Positions 23,284 through 35,863 of a stretch of 64,000 nucleotides of DNA are shown here, piece after piece. Position 1 is the stretch's first letter. Every line of letters begins with the position of its first letter. A model generated the notes under the pieces. It had not been told where the DNA came from, did no database searches, and saw nothing but the letters and a program-made list of their open reading frames with translations. Location of the stretch: assembly GCF_050948215.1 (NCBI RefSeq), contig NC_135153.1, positions 10,444,058-10,508,057 of the forward strand, written 5' to 3'. Made by a program: the position numbers and the translations under genes. The stretch comes from Halictus rubicundus (taxonomy: Eukaryota > Arthropoda > Insecta > Hymenoptera > Halictidae).

Positions 23284-24112
23284 GCGGAATTTAAAAAAAA
23301 ATCGATTTTGCAGCCAAAAATTCGGAGAAAATTCACAGTCGTGCGTGCCACGAGGTACAATATTCATGAATTTCTTTGTAACTTTTCATCAAGTATTATT
23401 TATTTTATTGTGGTCGGCCGTCTCGCGATTGCGGGTCCCCTTTTATCTGAATCGGCGGATCTAAGGGTACGATCGGCGACAAAACGAGGAAAAGGGGTTG
23501 AACCGTCGGGAGAGAGAGAGTTCGTTCACCAAGTGGATCAAATTAGGTGGACATGCGACACGCAAGGAATTCGAGCAGCGAGCAGAGAGACCGTCCCCCC
23601 TGATTTGCCATGCATCTTCGTTCGTGTCAGTTCGATCGGCGGAATGAAAGAGAAACGGCAAAACCTCGTCCCGAGTGTCAGGAACACGTGGATCAAGTTG
23701 TCTAGGGGGCTTTTCTCATCGCGTGTCACGCTGGAATTAAGATGACTTATCTGAAGCTCCTTCGATTTTGTTTATGCGCGCAGAAATGAAAGACCCTCTT
23801 TTAATTTAATTCTCGTTCCTTCTCCCCCTGTCAGCCAGGCCACCGACCTTATCGGACGTTCAGACGTGCGTAGGGTGAACCACCTGATGTCAGAACTCGT
23901 TGCGTTGGATCGCAGCAGCTCAAAAAGCTCCTCCGCAGCTCGTAGATCAATGCGCCCGAGCCTGAGGACAATAGGTGCTTGAGTGGCAATCGAATGCCAA
24001 GTCGGATGATCGTTCGGTCTTCAAGTGTTTCGCTTCAGATGTAAAAATACTGATGGACGACACTGCACAACTAATGATAGCACAGATTCTCTTTTGTTTG
24101 CCAAAACCATTA
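23284..24112. other. Gene-free stretch
   Basis: Unique sequence. A frame at 23308-23745 is open but has no recognisable domain or splice sites. Confidence 0.35.
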
Positions 24113-24190
24113 CAGCGATTTCTCTATATATGTCGCCAACGCCTGGACGATAAACGTCGCGGAATTATCCCCACTACCGTGGGGTATAGG
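24113..24190 (-). mobile_element. Family 1 MITE, truncated
   Basis: Starts CAGCGATTTCTCTATATATG and breaks off after GGGGTATA. It is followed directly by an AACTGTCG-family fragment (about 24188-24262), so the other half is lost. Confidence 0.75.
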
Positions 24191-24386
24191 TAGTGTCGCC
24201 GGGTCTGCCGGGTGCGACAGTTCTAGTAGAGGTGTCACATCCTTTAAAGTTCGACGCTTCGACTCTCTGCCTCTCTTTCTTTCCCATTGGTCGACCTCTT
24301 TCACAGCCGAGACATTAATCGCTCGTCACGCAAATAATTATCATCGTGATTATATCGTGTTTGGTCTCATTTTAATCAGAAAAACG
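24191..24386. repeat. Fragments of two dispersed repeat families
   Basis: GGTGCGACAGTTCTAGTAGA matches the 7.65-kb element. TCGTGTTTGGTCTCATTTTA at about 24355 matches one arm of the foldback family at 4187-4325. Confidence 0.5.
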
Positions 24387-24488
24387 AGACGAATACGATG
24401 GAAAAAGTTTTAATAAAAAAAAAATAGAAAATTAGAAAAGTTCCAATCTTTTGCTTAGTTTGCGTTAGTGTGAGCTCACCGACACTCA

Positions 24489-24508
24489 CCCCCCCCCCCC
24501 CCCCCCCT
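24489..24508. repeat. Poly-C run
   Basis: About 20 consecutive C residues. The length is likely to be unreliable in sequencing. Confidence 0.9.
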
Positions 24509-25420
24509 TGGGCTCGTTCGTCGAGCGTGTTTACCGCTTGACTGGTTCCAAGGGGGATCCCCCAACGATGGGGATAAAATGTTGACAGTTACGGTAGAGA
24601 CCTTTGCGACAGTCACGGAGATAATGCTGTACAGTTTCAAAATTCAAATGTTACAATACGTTCTCGATTACAAGACAAAACTTATGCCAAAGAGAAGGAA
24701 TAGGAATCAGCACGAAGATCCCGAGTGCGAATATGGCGATCTCACATTACGAATACAGAACTCTCGAATTTCTTCGGCAACAATAGGCAATCTCGGGTCT
24801 TGTCAAGCGAAAAAAGGAAGAACGCTACGAGAACGCCTATTAAAATACACTTATTAGTAGCAATTGTAAAGAAATAAGGTATATCCAGCCTCGTTGCTCC
24901 CGGACGGAGAACAATGCAATAGGGCGAAGTTAGCGCGTCGTGTTCAGGTCACTGGTGCACCGGCAAACCGTTAGAATTCTCTGCAGCCACGGAGAGGAAC
25001 ATTGTGCATAGCCACGGGTATAACCCTAACTTCCAAGAAACGATCGCTCATTGATCCTAGGTCTCTCCTCTTGTTGACGATATAGGCCACGTCCACATAA
25101 CGGTCACCTCGAAACTCACGGCTCGGGCTAATCAACCTGACACCAGCACAAACTGCTGTTGTGATCGGGCTGCATGCTGCGTTTTTGTCATCACGAGCTC
25201 ACTGCTTCTGGTCAATTCAGTCGTCGAAGAGGTTCGTCCAAAAGACATGTTCATAAATTTCACTTCATTACAGGTAATAACATAGTGTTGGATGACGTCT
25301 TCTTTCTGAACAAGGGGGTGACATTTAACAAAATTCCCAAAAACCCAAAACTAACCTACACATTTGTGCCAGTAATTATGAAGGTGGTCTAAGTAATAAT
25401 ATATTCTTTGTTTAGAGGTA
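24509..25420. other. Gene-free stretch
   Basis: Unique sequence. A 92-codon frame at 24579-24857 and a 72-codon frame at 25174-25392 have no recognisable domain. Confidence 0.35.
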
Positions 25421-25523
25421 CAGTGATCTCTCGATATATGTCACCACCACGCGTCTTGACAGTGGGGATAATTTCGCGACGTTTATCATCCAGCCCTTGG
25501 CGACATATATAGAGAAATCACTG
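25421..25523 (+). mobile_element. Family 1 MITE, internally deleted
   Basis: At 103 bp this is the shortest copy with both ends (CAGTGATCTCTCGATATATG and ATAGAGAAATCACTG). TA borders are present. Confidence 0.88.
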
Positions 25524-27972
25524 TATCTAGATGTTCGCGTTTGGATTGAAATAATTTCTCTTTACAATGTAAAATTTTGCGCCGAATATTTGTTCTCGTA
25601 GTATGACACTTATCTGTGAACTTTATGCAAAATTTATACGGTTATACGTTTTTCAAATGACTTGTTCGTTATAAACGCATAAAATTTGCAGACCGTTCGT
25701 AGGATGTTGGTGCTTTTCGAGAAGGTGTGAATGGAATACCTAGCGTTTCAGAGAATTTTTGCGGAAAGTTGACGTCATTGGTAACAAGATTTACGACCGG
25801 ACAGTAGTGCATGAAATTCTCGGCTGACCTGCCGATAGATTCGACCGTGGTGCTATCTGGGAATTCTTTGCGCGATCCCTTATCAAGTGCACGCGGTTTC
25901 CCATCGGACTTAACTGTGCGGCCTGAAAAGACCTCTGACAGGAGGCTAGCAATCGAAATGATACATAACGTGTCACGCCATTAATAAACCTCCTCGCGAG
26001 ACCGTTCCTGTGGCATGAAACGGTCGACCGAGAACCGATCGGGTAGATAGCGCACGATAACGTGTCTCCCTAAAACTCGCCATCGATCATAACATTTTGA
26101 ACCGATTTTTGAAAGCTGACGCACGAGGAACTGGCCTTTTGTGCGCGATGCGTTTGATCGATGAAACTTTGCCTGCACAGAGAATATTGAATGCCAACCA
26201 GGTTACAGTGGCGGTCAAAAGCTGATTTCAAATGGATACTGTTATGTGTGTACAGGATGTTTCAAGTTGAATGGCACGCAACACTTCTTCAGGGCTTTCA
26301 ATGGGGAAAATGGAAGACATTTTGTACCCCCTGTGGCCTCGATAGTGTAGCTGACAGTGTTTTAAATATTTCTGTAGCGTTCCCGTTTATTTTCATTGCT
26401 AACCTTTGACGTGTAAAATAAATTTGACCCCTGTAAATTGAAAATTATAGATTAAATAATATATATATATATATAGATCAATTTTTCTAAATGATCGTAC
26501 AATTTAACAGAAGATTTTAATGTAGATTCTTGTTCCAAGATGGCGGTTGATGATGCAAAAAGTTTTTTCACATCTTTAAAAGCAAGTTCTAGTTGATTAA
26601 ATTAAAATTAATAGAATATGGGTGTTGTCTGTTCCAAGAAACATTCTGCTAGCAGTGCCTTCATTTTGTTTGAATATTTATTCTTGCGAATAATAAACTG
26701 AAGAGAAAAATGCAAACACTTTGTGATCGACTTAATATTCTCAAAAAAAGTTTTAAATCTGTTTTAAACAATATGCGACGGTTTTATGTCAAACTTTGAC
26801 CGCAGCCGATCGAAATATGCCCGATTGTGGTACGCGTTGATGGCCCGAGATACGCATAACCTCAAAAAAGACTTAGAACTGTGGCATTAGTCCAATAAGA
26901 ATAAAACCTAGTTAAATGACGGATTAGATAGAAACGTTCCTTTGCCTTTAGTAAATGCGATATCTAATCTCGTAACGCCGCGACATTAATAAATTAATAA
27001 TCGCGTGGAAAACGAAATGGCGTCGGTGAGAGGATTTCCCATGCAGGGGTTTGACACGAGATTAATATTTCATGGAAAAAAGTGAAAAAAGTGATCGTAG
27101 CCCAATTTACGGCATCTGCAGAGCCTCGTATGCGAGTATGCGCGTAATGCGACGCTAATTTCTTCGCGAACGATCGAAAAGGAACAGGTGAAACGTCAAC
27201 CGGCATGGGAACATCCTGTCGTTGGATCGCTCCGAGCTAGTCACGCTGGAAATCATATGATCTACGCCGTATGATCCATCAAGTTACAGTTACCTACTAG
27301 CGAGCGGAGTGTTGCCAATCGATAACAGACGATAACACAGGCAATCTTTCAGCCGGCCGGCAATTAACAGGCTACGGTTTATGCCGAGTCCTCGCCGGCC
27401 ACTGAACGGAACACAAAATGGACCCGTTGAATCAGAATCCGCCTTGCGAAACTCGCCGATCTGCTAATTACTCTATACAGGATGAGTCATGCGATAATGA
27501 CTCCTGTTTCCCTGAAAATAACCGCAACAAGTAATTGAATGATATAACCAGACGCGGATTTCTACGGTTTTCATTTATTTTCCCCTTTTTTTTCTGTGAT
27601 GCAACGGCGAATGCCGATGAGTTTTTGCAACTTCGCGAGCTAAATCATTCCGAAATAGATCAGTTTATCAATTCACAGCTGCTCGGTAGATTTGAAACAG
27701 TGGAATCCTCTGGGCGACGTTTAATAAACAAATATAAATCAGATCAGAAAATACGTGAACGACAAACAGATTGCGGACGGCTGTTTACAATATTATGTTT
27801 TCAGCTGTTAATATTTATTTATTTATCATTGCTTTAAACCGAGTGGTTTATCTCGCAAGTACAATATTGTTACACGCAGCTTATATTACATAAATATATA
27901 ATCGTATTGCATCCAGAATTTTGTGTTTTAACGATAGGTAGAAATAAATTTGGTCTCTTGAATTTTCCATTA
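25524..27972. other. Gene-free stretch
   Basis: Unique, mostly AT-rich sequence with a TA run at 26459-26474. Single ACAGGATG-type termini occur near 26252 and 27478 without a matching second end. No supported exon. Confidence 0.35.
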
Positions 27973-28343
27973 CAGTGTTTACACTATATATGTCCCAAAT
28001 ACCTAGCCGATAAACGTCCCAGAACTATCCCCACTGCCGTGGGGTATACAGTGAATTCTCGATATATGTCAACAACATGGGTCTTGCCAGCGTCATTTAT
28101 CATCCAGGAGACATACCCGAGCCGTGTTATGTTTATAGTCCCGGCGTCCGAGTCCTCTCAGTAGTGGGGATAATTCCTCCACGCATATGATCCAGGTCTT
28201 GGCGACATATATAGAGAAATCACTGTACCCCATGAGGGGCCATGAACCGAGGCCTCTAGGGCTTCGCTGTCCTTTTCTACGTTCGGCGGGGATCAAAGGA
28301 TAGTATCACCTGGCCGATATATGTCCCTGGCCAGTGAACACTA
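27973..28343 (-). mobile_element. Outer family 1b element, interrupted (second locus)
   Basis: Starts CAGTGTTTACACTATATATG after TA, runs to GCCGTGGGGTA, is interrupted by the MITE at 28049-28225, then resumes at CCCCATGAGGGG and ends near GGCCAGTGAACACT. Confidence 0.7.
28049..28225 (+). mobile_element. Family 1 MITE nested in family 1b (second locus)
   Basis: A 177-bp copy with standard ends, inserted at the same TA of GGGGTATACCCC as the copy at 22962-23163. Confidence 0.9.
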
Positions 28344-29734
28344 TAATTTTTAGTTGGTTATGCACTGTCGCAATAAAATGACGGTATTATAAATATTAAA
28401 TGAAGACTATAGAAACCGTCGGAGCATCCAAAAATAAGTCAAACGAAAGGCAGAAGAAAATGCTAACGCAACCACGATTCCGAGAGCGCAATTGAATCCC
28501 ATCGTAAAGAGTATCGTTTTTGCGCAAGCATCGGTGCCGGTCAGTCGCGTTATAAAAATCGGAGCCCATGCGAAACCGTCCGGCCGCGAGACGTATAATA
28601 AAATCCTCGGTCTAGCGACTTGGGAGCCCGATTTCGCGAAACTCAAATGAAACAATAAGGTAAGCCGTGGCAGGCAAGGGTTCGCCGGTGAACTCGGCCA
28701 CCGATAAATACGTTGAAGAACGACAGCCGGCTATCACCGTGTCTGGCATAATGATCCACATCGGGCGATCCTCCGCGCGATCCCGATGGGCCTTTATCGC
28801 GGAGGCGGACCCGAGAGGTGCGCGCAACTCTTGCGAGCAAGGTGACCGCGGTTCGGTTTCCCCGTGTCTGGTTATGCTAATTATATTGCGCCGGTATTAC
28901 TGGGACACATTCGCGGGACTTGTTAAATGGCCGATCATTCTATAAATAATAACTTTATTTTCCGCAGGTGGCGGGGACCGATAGGATTCAAGGCTGCGTG
29001 GGAATTCGAGTTGCCGGGACGGTCCCATGAACCTTTTCTCTCTCTCTCGCTCTTCTTCCCTCGCCTTCTCGCCGACGCATCGTGTCTCGCGTTTAATAAG
29101 AACTATGTCACGAACATTGGCGAGCCGGCAAGACGCGTTAAACAGCCACAAATTTAGTCGGATCGGATATGGCGGTGCTGCATTCCTCGGGGCCCCAGGT
29201 GAAAAAATAAAAAAGCGTAAATTACGCGACGAACGGGTGTCATTATTCGAACAAAAGGCCGGTTGGAAACGCGGCCTGTCCCATAAGTACATAAATTAGC
29301 CGGCGCGGCACGGCGGCGGCCGTCGCGCGCAAAAAGCTACACGACGGAAGAAGGTAACGGGCGTCCGCGACACGCGAGTGAATCGGCTGCACGTGGGAGA
29401 GAAGCAAATAAAATACGAATAAAGAATAGAGTCTACTGCCGTACAACTCGGACAACCGTGCAGCATCATTAGCCGCGACGTCCAGCTTCTGATTTCCTTC
29501 TTCCCCGTGTCTGTGGGACGAGAAACACGTCGCGGACGCGACAAGGACCCGGCCAACTGCCCGCGCCGGGACATTTACTTCGCCGTTCCTCGATCGTTTG
29601 TTTATTAACGATGGATTTACGAAACCCGCGTTACTACCCTGCAACACCGAATCGAACGAACGCTGAATTCGCACCGGAAAATTAACGATCCTCGGACTCC
29701 TGTAATTTCCTGTCAAAATTTACTAATCCGACCT
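28344..29734. other. Gene-free CpG-rich stretch
   Basis: CpG-rich from 28480 to 29700, with overlapping open frames on both strands and no domain or convincing splice pair. A pyrimidine run (TCTCTCTCTCGCTC) is at about 29038-29051. Confidence 0.35.
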
Positions 29735-30240
29735 TACTCGAGCTACACATCCGCCATTTTCTTTTTGTAATTTTGGCATCAGATTCATAATCAGCGATCC
29801 AAAAGACAGGGGAACCCTAATTTCCAGGGAAATCCATCCTTTTTTCAGTTACACATCCGCCATATTGAATTCACCATTTTCTTTTCATAAATTTTACATC
29901 AAATCATAATCAGCGATACAAAAAGCAGGGGAATACCAATTTTCAGGGAAATCCGTCCATTTTTGAGTTACACATCCGCCATATTGAATTCCCCATTTCC
30001 TTTTTTGTAATTTCATATAAGACTCACAATCAGCGATCCAAAAAATAGGGGAATACCAATTTTCAGGGAAATCCGACCTTTTTCGAATTACACATCCGCC
30101 ATATTCATTTCGCCATTTCCTTTTTTGTAATTTTGCCATCAGATTCATAATCAGCGATCCAAAAAATAGGGGGATAACAATTTCCAAGGAAATCCGACCT
30201 TTTTTGAGTAACACATCCGCCATATGGAATCCGCCATTTT
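29735..30240. repeat. ~120-bp tandem repeat, about 4.5 copies
   Basis: TACACATCCGCCAT recurs near 29746, 29852, 29971, 30091 and 30212 (offsets 106-121). Units share GGGAAATCC, CAATCAGCGATCCAAAA and GGGGAATACCAATTT. The minus strand stays open as a repeated FPENWYSP-type peptide, which I take as a consequence of the near-120-bp period. Confidence 0.9.
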
Positions 30241-30289
30241 CTTTTCGTAAATTTCAAGTCTTAATAATAAACATAAGTTATTATCATCC

Positions 30290-30598
30290 ATTCAAGCAGA
30301 CTGTCATTTCTCGTTGAAATTTTCATTTCTTTGCCTTCAAGGTCATCCGAAGGTCATGATACACTAGGTCGTTGAATTCGTCTTGATACGAGCTATAATA
30401 CTGTTAAGTCAAACATACAAAGTGCCATTTTAAAAAATGAAGCTGACCTCGACAATACTAAAAGAAAACTGTTTTTATTGGAATGTGTAGCCAATCGAAA
30501 ACTGATCAACATGTGCTGAAAATATTTGATTGTCAGATTATCGCAAGTACTTGAAAAATCGCGAAAAGTGTTATGTGGGAGACCCTGTATAACAGCCA
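30290..30598. mobile_element. Truncated foldback, relative of 35864-36435
   Basis: AGATTATCGCAAGTACTTGA and the end GAGACCCTGTAT match the right arm of the complete element at 36.4 kb. The left arm is missing. Confidence 0.65.
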
Positions 30599-31377
30599 AA
30601 CCATTTTTATCGCATAAATAGTCTAAAATTGACGGCTCTAAATGGCAGTACCCCCTTAACGGAACATCGGGTCGAAATCGGTGATGGCGGGGTACCAAGG
30701 CAACGCAACGCAACGAATAAAGTACGGAGTAACGAAAGAACGGTCGAGTTGGCCAGTGGCGTACAGACCCGGACAGCCGAGTGCAGCATCATTAGCCAGG
30801 ACGTCCAGCCTCGCGATTTCCGTCTCCTTGTTTGTGGGAAGAGACGGTCACGGGTTCCGACGTTGGCCGAAGGTGGGGGCTGATCGCCCTTATCGGGCGA
30901 GGGAGCCCCCGACGACGTCGCTCTCGGCCACGGTGAATGGTACCCGGTACTTTGTTCTCGGTTCCTGGTACTCCTGTGCAGAGAGCCTGTGCAACCGAAC
31001 ATTCGAACGCCGGTTCGATGACCCTTCGACTCGGAACGCACGTCGGTCCCGTGGATTCGAACAGGCCAGGCCAGGCCAAGCCGAGAGAGCCAGGCCAGGC
31101 GAGGCCAGCGCCCATCTGCGACTCGAAACGACCGACACCGCCGTTATCCATCTGCCTTCGGGATTCCGCGATTCGTTAACATTCTTGCCGAATCAGAGCC
31201 CGCCGGGCCCGCCGGGACTTCCGTCGATCACTGCGAACACGACCACGTCCACCTGTCCACGGAGCTTATTCGAATAATTACCAGATCGATCGCATACGCG
31301 TCCCATGCTCGCACAATTCGACGATTTTTAGGCGGCACTCTTTCTAAGGACGCTGGGTCACTTTGCATATTTACATA
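30599..31377. other. Gene-free CpG-rich stretch
   Basis: Contains an AGGCC-rich pentamer-like run at about 31061-31107. Open frames overlap on both strands without support. Confidence 0.35.
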
Positions 31378-31611
31378 CGGTTTCCTTTCGATATAAGACG
31401 AGGATGTTTTTCTCGCAACAAGATTTTTGTATTCTGTCTTCTTCCGACGAAAGATATCTATAAAGACGACACTTCACGTTATGCCGGACAACTTTATGGC
31501 ACCCATAAACTCTCGGCCCACTCGGGAACAACGTCAAGCGGAATAGGTACCCTCATCCGCAATACGTCGAAATGTGGTCCCGAGAGATCGTCCTATAACG
31601 AAAGAAAACTG
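31378..31611. mobile_element. Family 2 MITE (Tigger-like)
   Basis: Starts CGGTTTCCTTTCGATATAAG and ends ATAACGAAAGAAAACTG with TA on both sides. It is related to the intronic copy at 1131-1308. Confidence 0.75.
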
Positions 31612-31692
31612 TACTGGTATTTACCGACTATTAGTGGGAGCTAAAAAGAAGTCTTTTGAGAGGAATGCGGGATTTTCGGCTCTAGCGAAGTA

Positions 31693-31855
31693 CAGTGAAT
31701 CCTCGATATATGTCAACAACACGGGTCTTGCCAGAGTCGTGTATCGTCCAGGAGACATACCCGAGGCCTCTCGAGCTTGGCCGCCGCGCGGTAGTGGGGA
31801 TAATTCCGCGACGTTTATCGTGCAGGCCTTGGTGACATATACAGAGAAATCGCTG
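31693..31855 (+). mobile_element. Family 1 MITE
   Basis: Starts CAGTGAATCCTCGATATATG and ends ACAGAGAAATCGCTG with TA borders. 163 bp. Confidence 0.88.
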
Positions 31856-33201
31856 TATTGGCTGAGCGATCACACGTATTACGTAGCATGTGCCGTCACA
31901 GTCTAAACGTTGGGACTACAGGAGTACCACTTTCAGCTCCCAATAATACCCGGGTACTCGGGCCTGTCTCGAGATAAGGAAAATTACCCTAACCTTAACC
32001 CAACCCGCCGCGTCACGCCGGGTGCCCGGCACAATCAGAAAAATGTCCCGTTTCACGATCCGCTCGAATATTCACTTCGCGATTTCCAGATGCTTATAAT
32101 GTTTCGGATAATACAGGGTGACCGGCCAACGAATGGACACTAAAGCTGTCTGTTGAAATTAGTATTCGCAAGCCGTTATTTAATATTATAATTTATAGTA
32201 AAAATTGATTTTCATCAAACATCGATAACTTTCCCATAAAAACAAGTACCGCCAAATAAAACCTTCTCGATACTCCTCGGACAAATCGCCTTGACAGCAT
32301 ATGTGAAGATTTTTACGATCGAAGGACGACACTTTTCTGCAAACAATTACCCAGCTTCCAACCGCACCTAGGTCCCAAATTACCCCGCGGTGAGGTCAAA
32401 TCGCGTCCCGAACGATGACAAAAGGAGCACAACGAGGTGGAACGCCGCGACCATGCGAACACCTAAACGCCGGGTAGCATCCGCGGGTAAATTAGCGGTG
32501 TCCGAGGCGGTCATGAAATGCCGATTTCATGGAGTTGTCGCGTCCACCGAATAAACTCTGTAATTGGTGACTCGTGGACGCGTTAAGAGGCTCCCGGGCG
32601 ACTTTTCCATTAGATGCTGTATACGCCATTGATAAAGTCCCGCGGTGGGCCCGGAGAGTCGGCCCCTCATTGTCCTTTAACTCGGAATGCCATTAGAGAA
32701 TAGCGGACAGAGGGAGAAAAGTCAGGGCCCCTAACATGCACCGACACCGAACGACTGCAATGTTAATGTCTAAAGTATGTTTCCTCTCGCGCGCGTACCG
32801 CTTAATGGCCGGCGTTCCTAAACTGGAAGGAGAGCCGGAGGAGCCGGAGAGCCAAGCCGATCATGCCTCGCCCGAGCATGAAACAGAGTATCGGGCCCGT
32901 TCGGGACCGCGAGGCCTCGGCTCTTCGGATTCAATGGCATCGGAGTTATCAGGGAACATCGTCCGGCACCGTTGCCACGAAAAAGCGTTCCGCGATTAAC
33001 CTTAAGTGCCGCTTTGATCCTGATGCCAATAGTCAGCGAGAGATCTTCGTGCTCGTTTTACGGACAGATACCCGTGAAAGCTCTTTTCCCTGACCGGTCG
33101 GGCCCGGTCGCGCGACCCCGCGGCACGTCACAATTTCGGTTCATCGTCCTCGGAAAAATTACGCTTTTCTTCTACCACGAAGCCTTCCTCTACTGTCCGC
33201 G
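31856..33201. other. Gene-free stretch
   Basis: A single ACAGGGTGACC end at about 32113 has no partner. The region 32640-33200 is CpG-rich with overlapping open frames only. Confidence 0.35.
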
Positions 33202-33320
33202 CCCGATAAGAAGCCTCGCGAGACAGCTCGCGGGCACACGGGCTCTCGCTCGCTCCTCCCATCCCCACCACTCACGCTCCCACAGTCCCAACGTTCAGGC
33301 CTCGACGTCACACGTTACGC
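33202..33320. repeat. Dispersed GC-rich repeat, relative of 52046-52170
   Basis: Shares AAGCCTCGCG, CGCTCGCTCC, CACGCTCC and GACGTCACACG in the same order with the 52-kb element. Confidence 0.5.
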
Positions 33321-33342
33321 GTGACCCAGAAAGTATACAACA

Positions 33343-33809
33343 CAGTCAAACCTGTTTTTGTGCGGTCCTTTTCTATGCGAATTTTATTTTGTGCGGTCCT
33401 TTTCTATGCGAATTTTATTTTCTGCGATTTTCTCTTATGCGGTATATGAATGCCAACGGTGTTGGCATTATGACACCCTTGTAATGTTCTCATCACAATG
33501 CATGTATGTGCATTTTTTAAATTTCTCCATGTTTAAAAAAAGAAATTAAATTTTTTTTCAATGTTTCCATGTGTAATTTAATTATTTATTTTGTTTGGAA
33601 AGCACTTTCTCGCTATTTCGTAAATCTTTGACATATTTTCTGAGTAAGACTTTTTTCTATGCGGTCCCTCTCCGCCGCATAAAAAAATTTTCTTTAATAT
33701 GTTGTAAAAACTTATTTGTTATAGCTATTTATGAAGTTCCTGAATATTCTTTTTTTATGCAGTTTCTTTTATGCGGTCCCTATCTACCATACAAAAACAG
33801 GTTTGACAG
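33343..33809. mobile_element. Family 3 Tigger-like MITE
   Basis: Inverted ends CAGTCAAACCTGTTTTTGTG and ACAAAAACAGGTTTGACAG. The left part has a ~32-bp direct duplication (GCGGTCCTTTTCTATGCG twice, 33361-33415), and GCGGTCC motifs recur inside. 467 bp with no coding capacity. Confidence 0.8.
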
Positions 33810-34996
33810 TAACTCCAAAGCTAATCATTTTTCGAGGTACATAGGTTAACGCTTTTTTATAGAGAATATAAAGCTGCATCGATTGGCGCATAAAAAGTAT
33901 ACGGTTGTATTTGAAAAATCAATGTTGACCTTCATAAGTCCTCACCTACCGAAAAACTAATGATTCCACTATGTTCATCTTTTAAAGCCGTTTAATCTCC
34001 ACGTAAACATTTCTCACTGTGAACAATAACAATGACGCAAATCAAGGTGGTAACATCTGGTGCCCCACCCTTGGGAAAACTTTGTTCAGAACGATGACCT
34101 TGACAATATATTTCAGTGCCTACAAAATCCACGATGAATAGCTTTCTTGACAAATTTTCCATACTTTTTTATCTCGTTTCCGGGATGTCTCGTTACGATC
34201 CAATTAGAAAATTATTATTCCGCGGAAAGCAAATATTATTCCTTCGGTTGTGCTTTTCATTTATCAACAAAATCGAGAATTACACTGGATTATTCATAAA
34301 ATCGATGAGTCAGAATAACCGAATGGTTGAAATTAGAACATGCGTTAAGATGTGAAAGAACAAACAAAATAAAGTGAAGATTCTTTATTCGACCGAAGGT
34401 ATGCAGCCGCTTAACGGGTTAGAGCAAGCATATTTCACGATCGCGTCTGACAATAGCTTGAAATTACTCGAGCGTATCCACCCACCCCTAAGCGTGCAAT
34501 CCGAATCAATGAGAGAACATATTGGCCGGAGATCGGTACGGTCGATTCCGTTGGCCATCAATCGGCGTCGGGTAGCTGTCATCGGTGCTTAAATACGGAT
34601 CTCGATAAAGAGAATAATCTTTGTGTAGCGTGGCGTCGCTGGTGAATTTTGTATGGGCGTGTCTGCGTCGTAAACCTTTAAAATACGATGTTCCCGCAGT
34701 GGACACGTTAATTGCTACACAGAATGGCTGGGATGAAAGCAGCCCTTGATAAATTGCGTTGTTAAGCCATCCTGTGTACCGGGGTATATATACGGCGTTA
34801 TCCGCCGTGATACGTGTTCGCGTCTATGATCGCGCGTGTGTTGCTCACCTGGCCTGATCCTTCAGTTCTGATAAATCGTCTGCCGAAGGACTAAGGTCCA
34901 TCGACGACCTCGAAGTCGGTTACCGATGCCGGGCTGAACAGGAACACGCGGTCAGAAGGATGGCAAGAGTGCTCCGAACCCGATGCCCACAAAGCC
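33810..34996. other. Gene-free stretch
   Basis: AT-rich to about 34400, then mixed. No repeat ends or supported exons were seen. Confidence 0.35.
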
Positions 34997-35060
34997 CCGT
35001 CGCGTCGCGTCGCGTCGCGTCGCGTCGCCTCGCGTCGTCTCGCGTCGCGTCCTCCTCTTC
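34997..35060. repeat. (CGCGT)n pentanucleotide repeat
   Basis: Runs of GTCGC/CGCGT units, with interruptions, followed by a TCCTCC-rich tail. Confidence 0.9.
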
Positions 35061-35863
35061 CTCCTCTCTTCTTATTCTTCCGCGAGTTCTTTCGCCGAGG
35101 GGCCCCGGCCACGGGCTCCGAGGACTCCGAGCAATTGAGGATTCCTACAGAAACGCCGAGGCTGCTCGAGAGCATGGCTAATATGTCGGACGGATAGGCA
35201 TGCGTTGAATGCGTAACATTTTTATCAGATCGGGAGGAGGAACGCGAACCCCACGGACCGCGATCTTTTCGCCGGATCACCGGCCAAAGTAACCAAAAGC
35301 AAAATGGATTCTAGACACTTGGAAATTTCAGATGGACTCTGAAGGGCCCGGTCTTCGTAGATTCGCGATAAGGTAGAGTGACTGCATTACCGTCAAAAAG
35401 TGGTTTTACGTGCCTCAAGTTTTCGTCCTTATATGAGAATATTTTGTCGCTGGTAAAGGGCTCGTTCGAAAGAGGAAGGTTCAATCTAGTGCGCGCTCGT
35501 CAGGAGCTGCCGAGATTATGCAGATATTTGGTAGTATAAGCGTTAGAAGTAGAATGATATGAAATCGAGAGCAGCGCGCACTAGAAAATATCTCCAGCTA
35601 CAAATTGAGATATATTTTGTCTCGATTTTCTCCGAAATAAAGCCAAAAATTTGAAGCACGTTTCTGGCGTCAGAATTCATAATATCGATAATCCAGAGCA
35701 AAAAATGTGACAAGTTTAGTCACGGGCTTAAGACCCGTCGGATCAAGACGGATCTTAAGTCTGTGTCTGACTGCTGTGAATGGAAATTATTAATTAAAAA
35801 GTCACGTGACTATCCCGGGCCCTTAACCCCTCCCCCTACAACTGTCGTTCACTGGTCGACACA
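35061..35863. other. Gene-free stretch
   Basis: Unique sequence. AGTGCGCGCTCGTCAGGAGC at about 35487 and GAGAGCAGCGCGCACTAGAA at about 35567 form a weak inverted pair. Confidence 0.3.

Noticed and set aside
27535..27837. 100-codon frame with a signal-peptide-like start
   Set aside because: The frame opens with TTG, not ATG, and has no splice support. Its hydrophobic ends come from T-rich DNA.
31985..32010. CCTAACCTTAACCCAACCC resembling insect telomere repeat (CCTAA)n
   Set aside because: Too short and irregular; not a tandem CCTAA array.
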